The position numbers and the translations under genes are program-made. 64,000 nucleotides of DNA from Ianthella basta (taxonomy: Eukaryota; Porifera; Demospongiae; Verongiida; Ianthellidae): NCBI GenBank assembly GCA_964019415.1, contig OZ025881.1, positions 7,334,081 to 7,398,080 of the forward strand, written 5' to 3'. Shown here piece by piece: positions 36,422 to 48,893 of the stretch. The notes beneath the pieces were generated by a model. That model was given only the letters and a program-made list of their open reading frames with translations. It was not told the origin of the DNA and did no database searches. The number at the start of each line of letters is the position of its first letter. Position 1 is the stretch's first letter.

Positions 36422-37289
36422 ACTTTGGATTGCTGACAACACTCCCCTGTTCCCTCTCTAGCTGACGACACCTTGACAGAAGAACAGTTACACTCCTTGA
36501 TACAGGGTGAGTGATGCTATGGGGTTGCCTTGTCTGTTGTGTGTTAGCACACAGGTTGTGTCTCTGGACCTCTAGAGCTGTTTCTGGTGGAGCAGAGCGG
36601 TGAGGCCGTGGGAGGTGGGCAGGGACAGTACTGGTTGACACTGACTGGGGACCAGCTTAGCCTGCTGGACCACGTATCCAAGGAGATGGTGTGGGCGTGG
36701 TCCCTGACAGAGGTACAGGAGTTCACCCTTGAGTCACTAAGGAACCAAAAGAGATTGGTCATCAAAGTTGGAAGGTGTGCTTGTGACTTAGGCTGTCTCA
36801 ACTAGACATTTGATTGGTCCATTTCTGTGTTGTAGTGGAGCAGCGCAGGCTGAGTATTGCCTGAGTGGGGAGCGCATTGCCATGGTGTTCGTGGCCCTGA
36901 AGGAGCTGATGAGACAGATGGAAGCAAAGCACTTGGAGGCTGCCCCTGAGGAGTATGAAGGAGGCGTACGCATGGTGATCAGCCCCACTGTGCGGCAAGG
37001 CATGAAGGGTGAGCACCACCGGCCAGTGTGACCCACCTGGGAGGGTGTGACCCATGCTGCCCCTCCTCCTGCAGCGGTGTACCACCTGACACTGACGGCA
37101 GCGCCTGAGGAAAGCAGCCATCTTATGGGCCGTTACCAGGTAACTGTGTCCTGCAACTCGCTTCACCTGGTCAGTGATCAGGTGGGTGAGGGATGGTCCT
37201 GGCAGTTGGAGCACATTAGACGGTTCAGCGTGCAAGAGAAAGATAGTCAGCTTGTGATTGAGACTGGGAGGTACACACACACACACACG

Positions 37290-37343
<54 letters not shown>

Positions 37344-39944
37344 ACCCTTCTTGTGTCTGCTGACTCAGGAGGGCCTGCACTGGAGAGGGGAAGTTTGTGT
37401 TTTGTGGAGCTAAGCTCCGCCCCCTCTGCCTTGTGCTCAAGGAGCTGACCGCTCTGCTGTGTTTGGTGACACGAGTGAGGAGGACCCTGGTGCAGATTAG
37501 GGAGAGGATTGTCCTGCGACTAAAGACTGCAGCACCACATGAGATTATTGGTGTGTGTGGGGGTGGGGGTGGTGGGCGTGGTGGGTGTGGCAGGTGGGCG
37601 TGGGTGGTGGGCGTGGCAGGTGTGTGGGTGTGTGTAGGGAGGTACTTGGTGCTATCAATCCCAGTGACTTGCTGGATTTGGTGCCTCAATTGGTCTCTGC
37701 AGAGTCCTTCCCTGTGACGGTGTGTGCCTCTGGACACAGCACTTCTCCTCCCCTTGGTCAATTCACCTTCCAAATCTTCTGCAATGAGCTCCAGTTCGTG
37801 TCAATGTCTGGTAAGATGGTGAGCCACTGGGCAGTGGAGAATTTGAATCCAGTTGCCATGGAGACAGATGGGGAATCTGGTGTGCCACAAATTATCCTTT
37901 CTGGCAGTAGCCATGGGTAGGTCTCCGGTGTGCAGTGTGTGTGCTGACAGGACCCACTGCTATCTCTGTGTCTGTCTGTTGCTTGCAGCCTCAGGACCTG
38001 CACCCTCCAGAGCAAGGAGGTGCTACAGCTCTACTCCGTTCTCGAGCTACTCAGAGAGCACCACGAACAGGCCAACACATTTGTGCCAGCATCCAGCCCC
38101 AATGCTGCCCCACCCCCTGGGCACCACCCTAATGTTGCCCCACCCCCTGGGCACCACCCTAATGCTGCCCCACCCCCTGGGCACCACCCTAATGCTGCCC
38201 CACCCCCTGGGCACCACCCTAATGCTGCCCCACCCCCTGGGCACCACCCTATTGCTGCCCCACCCCCTGGGCACCACCCCAGTGCTGCCCCGCCCCCTGG
38301 GCATCACCCTAATGCTGTCCCACCCTCTGGGCAACCTGCTAGCCACCCCAAACCAGGTAAAGTCAGTGTTGTCACTTTGTTGTATCAATTCCTCCTCACC
38401 CCACCCCTCTACTCACCCCACCCCCTCCTCCAGATGGCATACACATCATTCACCATGTCAAGGATGCCCATGGCCGCAGTGTGTGTCAGGAGAACTGTCA
38501 GATGGTGTTGGAGGACGCTGCAATCAAACTGCTCCGCCTGTGTGACCCCACCCCCGTCTGGTCAGTTGAGCTGTGCCACCTTCAAGGAGCAACCGTGGAG
38601 GGCTACCCTGACGGGAAGGGCGTGCTGCTCATTCAGACGCTGCAGTGAGTCCCAGTGGCTGTGGCTGGCAGCGCTCTGTGTGTGAGTGGTGTTGTGTCTC
38701 ACCACTCCAGGGGCTCCCCCCACGATGGGATGCAGTACCTCCTCCTGTGCCAGCAGCCAGAGAAGGTGTTTGACTCAGTGCTGAGGCATGCAGAGGAGCA
38801 CAAGGGCAAAGGCTTCGTCCACGAGCAGATATTAGACAGTGTGAGGGACAGCACCGTGGTGGAGGACACCACTGGGCCCTCAGCTGAGGAGGAGGAGGAT
38901 GCAATGCAGAGTGACTCTGAGACTGTCGTCTGCTGCTCCTCTTGGGGCGAGCACACAGTCAGTGAGTCTGTGAACGGCATTCCTTGGTCTGTGTGGACCA
39001 GCGGCCATGGCTCCGTTGCAGATGGCCTTACTGCTCTGAGCACAGAGTACAGTCTGACTCTGTCCACCTCAGCCGTACCACCGTCAGCCCTTTCACTGAT
39101 GGCGGGTGAGCCAGGCACCTGCCCGGCCCCTACGGACTTGGCAGTGCCGGCCGTGACTGCCGCCTCCTCAGCTACCAGTGTGATCAGCGAGATGAGCGAT
39201 GAAGTGTTCTACTCTGACACTGACCAGCTGCCAGCACCGTCCTCCCTCAACCTCGCTCTGTTCCGCCCTCCAAGGAGCATCACACCATCACCACGAGGGT
39301 CTGGTGATGACAGTGTGTTCGCATTGTACAGTAACCATGACGACGAGGCAAGTTATCAAATGCCCAGCCTTCTTCAGTCTTTGACGAGGGTGTCAGAGGA
39401 GGGAGATGACAGTGAGGTGACAGCCCGTGGCACCCCTGAGGGCTATGAGAGGCTGTGGGAGGTGCAGGAGGTCCGGATCACATTCAGTGAGCACTCCCTT
39501 TATAGCACTGCCACTCGGTGTACCTGGCGGGTGTGGATAGTCACTGCATCAGAACAGCAAGACGAGGAGTACTGGTTGCATGAGTGCAGTGCTGTTGAGG
39601 AGGGCCTTGGCCCTCAGGTCACTCAGACGTGGAGCGTGGAGTGCCCCAGCAGCATTGGAGTGGAGCCTGAGGGTGGCCTGGGCACTGCCCCTCACTCTGT
39701 CAAGCAGCCAGCACGTGTGTCCACGCCAGTGAGAGCGCCATTGGAGTTTGTGAAGGGGGCGTGGCCATGCCACCTAGCATACTGGACCGAGGTGCTTTGG
39801 GTGTGGTTCGGAGAGCAGCAGTCACTGCCACTCAAGCAGCAGCAACAGAAGCAGCAGCAGGAGGAGGAGGAGGAGCTGTGCTTCCGTCTGCAGTGGCAGG
39901 ACAGCCCGGTGGTGACTTGTCAAGCACAGGTCGTTGTTGCCTAG
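34992..39944 (+). CDS. large docking scaffold: PH domain plus five tandem IRS-type PTB-like modules
   Basis: Predicted cytoplasmic scaffold of roughly 1,200 residues; I know no named orthologue. Exon 1 34992-35037 joins 35157-35251 in phase. PH (about residues 30-135): VVKASLLGQGRGKRWEKVWG, DRWCMSLWGKK, EWVLACASSSVLGKWSDTLQ. PTB1: LRLVLLACPQ, GDYSVLIKENQLQVLQ, KWEMQWQLEMKIT / CTFTWAGPSLKRFYSLLCEF. PTB2: GQYWLTLTGDQLSLLD, VWAWSLTEVQEFTLES / AEYCLSGERIAMVFVALKEL. PTB3: GRYQVTVSCNSLHLV, WSWQLEHIRRFSVQ / GEGKFVFCGAKLRPLCLVLK. PTB4: GQFTFQIFCNELQFVSMSG, HWAVENLNP / LRTCTLQSKEVLQLYSVLEL. PTB5: CQMVLEDAAIKLLRL, VWSVELCHLQGATVEG / DGMQYLLLCQQPEKVFDSVL. Slashes mark a phase-2 intron at the same place in all five. 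A coding 30-bp repeat (NAAPPPGHHP) links PTB4 and PTB5. The last exon encodes about 400 residues, acidic, with YSDT, YQMP and YERL, ending in a poly-Gln/Glu stretch. Exact edges of PTB1 exons are the least certain. Confidence 0.75.
36331..36420. repeat. (GT)n in a PTB-scaffold intron
   Basis: About 80 bp of GT beginning right at the donor after GISV, so the GTGAGT donor blends into the repeat. Confidence 0.94.
37272..37340. repeat. (CA)n inside the PTB3-splitting intron
   Basis: About 65 bp of CA repeat starting directly after the donor that splits PTB3. Confidence 0.94.
38098..38336 (+). repeat. 30-bp coding minisatellite in the PTB scaffold
   Basis: Eight near-identical 30-bp units (AATGCTGCCCCACCCCCTGG then GCACCACCCT) encoding NAAPPPGHHP decapeptides between PTB4 and PTB5. 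Unlike the other arrays in the window, it lies in an exon and keeps frame. A flexible proline/histidine linker of variable length is likely. Confidence 0.85.
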
Positions 39945-40847
39945 CGCAATGGGACAGCAGCGTGCACACCGTGTGGCTTGCATTGAATGTGACGAGTACT
40001 ATTATTGTTGACATACCAGTGTATGGTGTATATTCGCTGTACAGAATACTTTAAATCATTAATTTTATGACTTATGAGTGAGTGCATGCAGACCGTCCAG
40101 CACTGGGGCAGGTGTAGCACCAGTTGAGGAGTGGCCACAGCCAGCAGTGTCCATCATGCAGTCAGTCAGCCTGGGTCAATTGAATTGTATTCACATGGCC
40201 ATAGATTGTAGTGTGCTGCCCATGGCATCGCATGGTGGTGGAGCTTGTACTGTAATTAATGGTATTATGAAAATAATTTGGTAGTTTCAAAACTGTCAAT
40301 TCTGCCATTCTGGATTATTTTCCCCAGATGGCCCAGTGGGCCACTTCCCTAATACAATTGGGACCCACACATTAGTCTAGCGAGGTAGACCCACTCCACC
40401 TCCAGGCTCCTCCACAAGGGGCAAAGTGGGGCTAGCTTGCTGGACTAAGCGTGGCTGTGCTTGCGACAGGACTTCCTTGACAGTGCATGCATGTAGCCAG
40501 TCATGCATCCAGCTCCTCCCCCCTCCTCACCACTGTCCTTGCTGCCATCATCACTATCGTATAATTATACATTGTACTTGCCATTTTAGAGCTGCTGGAA
40601 TCATGTTTCTAGTGTGTGACAAATCGCTACACGACAGACCACCTTTGGGTGTTCTCGCACGAGCCTCAAATGTTGGCTTTGATGGCTTAAGTTACACCTG
40701 CCAATACCATACCAGTGGCTTGCTGATAGTATACTGTCCTTGTCTGCAATAAATATTCTCATGTGAGTGGCCAGTTAACAGCAATCCATGAATGAGCCAA
40801 GAGCACATGCACACACACACACAAGACTCAAGTGCACCAGTGGCTGC
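39945..40847. other. convergent intergenic spacer
   Basis: About 900 bp between the 3' ends of the PTB scaffold (+) and DPM1 (-). No coding exon recognised. AATAAA at 40749-40754 is a possible plus-strand poly(A) signal. No repeats of note. Confidence 0.5.
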
Positions 40848-43932
<3,085 letters not shown>

Positions 43933-44801
43933 GCAGATGATCAGCTGGTACAGTTATTGTTTTTCTTTCTCCCAACAGACTATGAGACATGATAATCACT
44001 TGCTGCGTGTTTTGCTCTCGTGTATGTGATTGCTTGGGTGCAATGAGGAGAGCTTTTTGTCCCATTGACTTGAATAATTTATTGAAATTATTACCCCACG
44101 CGCGATAGCGCAAGGGGGTTAAGTGATTGGTTCACTCTGTCTGTCTGTCTGTCGGCAGTTTTGACATTTGCCCCTCGCGCGTCCGATGTAGAACTTTATA
44201 CGGCCCCACGCCTGAGACAATAACGGCAGAGCGTCATTTGGTACTGTCTGTGGACCTGGATTCTATGGATAGGGATGGTTTGCCGAGAAATTGCCATCTT
44301 TCGTGGTATTTCCTGGGGTCCGCCATTTTGTTTGTGTACTTTAACCATACGGACTGTGAGTTGAGGCTACGTAGGACGGCTGGCAGCAGTGTCTGGTGAA
44401 GACCCTGAAAACTTTCGTATGGATTGGCTGGGTAGTTAGTCCTTTCACTGAAACGATCCTTTGTTGTCTCTTAATACTTTTCTTGCCTGTCTGCGCCAAA
44501 TCTTCCTGCTCCCTTCCTTGCAATTGACTGCAGATATTTAGAAGCAGCGGTCTCAGATGCAAGTGGCTCACCTTCACTTGGTTCCGAGCAGGGGAGGGGA
44601 GGGGGAGGAGATAGGTGACAGAGGGGATAGGTGACGGATGGGAGAGAAGGAAGTGGAGGAGAGGAGAGGAAGGGATACAAATGAGGGAAGGAAGGAGGGA
44701 GACAGCAATGTATTTCCCAGTTATACTTGTTGTACAATTTTAGTTTCTATGCTCTATGTAAGTAACGACAGGAAGATCCTTTTCACTGATTCCTCCCCCA
44801 G
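43933..44801. other. intergenic region with a small GC-rich hairpin
   Basis: No secure gene. At 44092-44119 a hairpin-capable motif runs from TTACCCC through CGCGCGATAGCGC to GGGGTTAA, followed by a (CTGT)4 run, which resembles a transposon terminus but is unproven. AAAATGGCGGAC on minus (ATG 44326) and ATG 44263 on plus are possible starts with no clear continuation. Confidence 0.3.
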
Positions 44802-44920
44802 GTAAAGCTGGCCTTCATACCGATGTATCCCTCTGTTGTCATTGGGATGTTGTTCATTGGAGGGATTGCCTTGATATCACTAAATGTGTCCACTGGCGGG
44901 TTCCAGTGGGCACCCTGGTT
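44802..44920 (+). CDS. orphan exon encoding a hydrophobic segment
   Basis: Between a good acceptor (CCTCCCCCAG) and a donor (GTT then GTGAGT) the frame reads VKLAFIPMYPSVVIGMLFIG then GIALISLNVSTGGFQWAPW, a likely membrane helix. I do not recognise it. It may be an upstream exon of the membrane-protein exons at 46.9-47.6 kb, or belong to a separate small gene. Confidence 0.3.
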
Positions 44921-46089
44921 GTGAGTGACGACTGTTTGCAGCATAAACGCAAGCTCACAGGCGGGCTCTATGATACATGAAGAGTAAATTTTGTAAAATA
45001 AACTCTGAAATAAAGTGTATATTTATCTGTTATTTGTACTAGTTTGTAGTTTGCATGATTTAATGTATTATTGGTGTGTTCTGTGCATGATGAGTATTTG
45101 CATGTGTGTGGACAGAGAGCAGGACTGGGCAAGCTGCACTCACTGGGGCCAAGGATATGACTACATGTAGTAATGGTTTCAGCGTGCTCTGGATTTTACC
45201 AGCTAGTAGTGGTAACTGGAGACAGCTTGACAATGACATGTGGCTTTCCCGTCATTACCAAGACATCAATGTCACACTGTCACAGTGGTTGTGTTTGTGC
45301 GTATGAAGCAAGTATATTTTCCTTTCTTTTGTCGTTTCTTCACATGCCCCAATATTAAGTATCGTCCCTCATGGTCTCCCGGGACTTCATCTGTTGGTTG
45401 AAGCTAGTGTGAAGGAAGTTGGCCTCCAAATCATGTTAAAGCCCTGGTGAACTAACCTTTTGCATGTAACATTGTTACTTGCATGTGCATGTGGTTTGTA
45501 TGTGTGCCTCACAAGTATGACCACATTTGGGTCAACATAGCTAACAGTGGTCACTGACATATGGTTGCATAATCCACAAGGTCATGTGACCAAATGGGAT
45601 TGGGTGAAAATAACAGCTGTCTCACTGTGTTGACCCAATCCCATGTGGCAAATAATTGACAATGTCAAGTTAAATTAAATTGGAAGACAAAGCAAAGAAG
45701 ATGCCCAGCAGCATTGTATAGTTACCAATACTGAGGCTGAACTCTGTCCATTTCAACACTGATCTGATACTGACACACTGATTTCAACACTGATCACATA
45801 TCTGATAGCTGGTCACTTAGAAACACTTGCTGGTGCTAGAAAACAAAGAAAAAAAAGATAGAAAAAAGAAAAGTACGAAAAAGATCCGACAAAAAGTCAG
45901 GTTTTCAGCAGCAACACCCATTCCATAACGGATGCGGCCCCATGCCCAGCAGCTCCCCAGACGGTCCCCCTCATTCGCGGAGTTTCCAGTTCTCATCCCT
46001 AGGTGAGACCAAGCCACCGAGACACCAGGCTCCCCATACACCATACGGGTATTGTGGCATGACCTTGAGAATATGGCAAAGAAAGTTTC

Positions 46090-46330
46090 TTTTTTTGCCT
46101 CTCTCGGGATTCGAACCTTGGCTCGCTACAGTTGGCGCACTGGGTGCGGCGCCACTGTGCCACCGAGCGAGAGAGGACTGCAATTGGAGCTACTTATACC
46201 CCACACTATGCGGCGCGAACGAAATAATGTGGTGAAAAAAGAGTTACTCGCTGGCGCTCGAACCCGAGCCATTTGGATTACAAGTCGGTGACCTTACCTG
46301 GCCCGTCATCTGCTCCACGTACGTGGGAAG
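46090..46330 (-). mobile_element. tRNA-derived SINE-like sequences (two heads)
   Basis: Two tRNA-like units on minus. Unit 1 (about 46098-46178) has an A-box-like GGTGGCACAGTGG and a B box GGTTCGAATCC, bounded by a perfect CCTCTCTCG/CGAGAGAGG inverted repeat. Unit 2 (about 46235-46320) has GACTTGTAATCC followed by B box GGGTTCGAGC and a TTTTTT terminator-like run. Neither folds into a full cloverleaf by eye (weak T and D stems), so they look like SINE heads or tRNA pseudogenes, not working tRNAs. Confidence 0.45.
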
Positions 46331-46409
46331 TACATTAGGTTATATAAAGTAGAAATCGGCTGGCAGTGGCTCTGGCTAGGGGAGCGCCATTGATGGGTTG
46401 TGGCAGCAG

Positions 46410-46832
46410 ATGGTTTGTGCCACCGTCCAGGTCACCTAGCTAGTTTGTGCCACCGGCCGATGAAGCTAGCTGGTTTGTGCCACCGGCCGGTGAAGCTAGC
46501 TGGTTTGTCCCACCGGCCGGTGGAGCTAGCTAGTTTGTGCCACCAGCCGGTGGAGCTAGCTGGTTTGTGCCACCGGCCGGTGGAGCTAGCTGGTTTGTGC
46601 CACCGGCCGGTGGAGCTAGCTGGTTTGTGCCACCGGCCGGTGGAGCTAGCTAGTTTGTGCCACCGGCCGGTGGAGCTAGCTAGTTTGTGCCCCCAGCCGG
46701 TGGAGCTAGCTGGTTTGTGCCACCGGCCGGTAGAGCTAGCTGGTTTGTGCCACCGGCCGGTGGAGCTAGCTGGTTTGTGCCACCGGCCGGTGGAGCTAGC
46801 TAGTTTGTGCCACCGGCCGGTGAAGCTCCCCT
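46410..46832. repeat. 30-bp palindrome-bearing minisatellite
   Basis: About 14 copies of a 30-bp unit holding two perfect palindromes, CACCGGCCGGTG and AGCTAGCT, joined by GTTTGTGC and G. Each copy can form a cruciform. The unit keeps one frame open on plus (decapeptide HRPVELAGLC), but there is no sign that it is translated. Confidence 0.95.
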
Positions 46833-46926
46833 CTCCCTCCTCTGTCCTCCCCTCTCCCTCCCCCTGGCCTATCCTCCCCTCTCCCTTTCCATCCCCTCCT
46901 TCTCTCCCAGTCCCCCTTCACCACAG

Positions 46927-47641
<715 letters not shown>

Positions 47642-47823
47642 GTACTCTTTATTTACAATTGAAGCACTTAACAAAATAGTTTTAGATGCTGTCAACCAAT
47701 TACATAGCACTACACTGTCTACACTCACAAACATGCATTCACTGTTCACTCGTGCGTGGGGAATGTACACTATGTGTACTCTAGTTTATTGAAATTATTA
47801 TTACCTAAAATTGAGCTCTCAAA

Positions 47824-48854
47824 ATGGCGGCGTGCAGCAGTGGCAGCAGCGAGTCTGAGTTGGATGACTTGAAGGTAAGCGAACTAGGGCGCTCCCAGGC
47901 TACATGGTGCCCTTCATCTGGCGCCGTCCTTATCTAGGTGAAGGTTGGTGAGCTGTACAGTTTCAGGGACACGTTCTTCCAGCACCATCCTCTGGAGGCG
48001 GCCGGGCAGAAGGCCGCTCTGCTGGAGGCCAGGCTGCAGGAGGTGCTGAGGGTGGTCCGGGCCAAGGAAGGTACGCAGAGTTAAGTCTCGCGGCCCTCGA
48101 GTGTAGGACGGCTCTTTAACGAATATAGCGTGCTTTTACGTAATACTGCAGAAGCTTAAGCCACCCAGTCCCGACCCTGTGTCAGTGGCTGCCTGTGGTG
48201 TCTCAGTGATGTGCTGTCCTGCGCGCTGCTCATTGTCCTGTGACATGTACACACGCTAATGAAATGCAGGAGGTGCCCCCAGGGCCGTTCTGCTCTACCT
48301 TGAGGGCAAGGCACTCAACGTGCTCTCCGAGCCAAGTGCACGCGCTGAGGAGGCTCTGTCACAGGCCATCAAGCTGTCCCCTGGGATGGCAGATGTGTGG
48401 AACCAGCTAGGGGAGTGCTACTGGAAGCAGGGGCGGGTGGCAGAGGCCAAGGATTGCTTCTTGGGTGCCTTGCAGCATGTGAGTCACAAGAGAGGGGTGG
48501 GGCAGGGTGGGTGTGTCCTCTTATGTGTATCACGAGAGGGGTTGGGCAGGGTGGGTGTGTCCTCTTATGTGAGTCACAAGAGAGGGGTGGGGCAGGGTGG
48601 GTGTGTCCTCTTATGTGAGTCACAAGAGAGGGGTGGGGCAGGGTAGGTGGGTCTTCTCATGTGTGTCCACCCGCGCTTGCTGCCCAGTGTCGTGACAAGG
48701 TGTCTCTGCGGTCCCTCTCCATGGTTGTGCGTCACCTGGATGAGCCCGGCACAGCACAGCAAGTGGAGAGCAGCAAACAAAGTGTTAAGTATGCCGAGCA
48801 GGCTGTGCAGCTGGACGTGAAGGACGGCCAGTCCTGGGGTGGGCAGCGCGCGCG

Positions 48855-48893
<39 letters not shown>

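Noticed and set aside
44276-44326. Gene start on minus at 44326 (AAAATGGCGGACCCCAGG, MADPRKYHERWQ)
   Set aside because: Strong start context, but the frame stops quickly, the donor is poor, and PBLD occupies the other side within 400 bp, so no continuation can be shown.
45900-46060. 5S rRNA-like or U1-like gene on minus (GGGGGACCGTCTGGGGAG, GGAAACTCCGCG)
   Set aside because: Only short matches to the 3' part of 5S rRNA; the 5' half, box A and overall folding do not fit. Probably chance or a decayed Pol III element.
46098-46178. Functional tRNA gene
   Set aside because: B box and A-box-like motifs are present, but the T stem has only two pairs and the anticodon loop is too long, so a SINE head or pseudogene is more likely.
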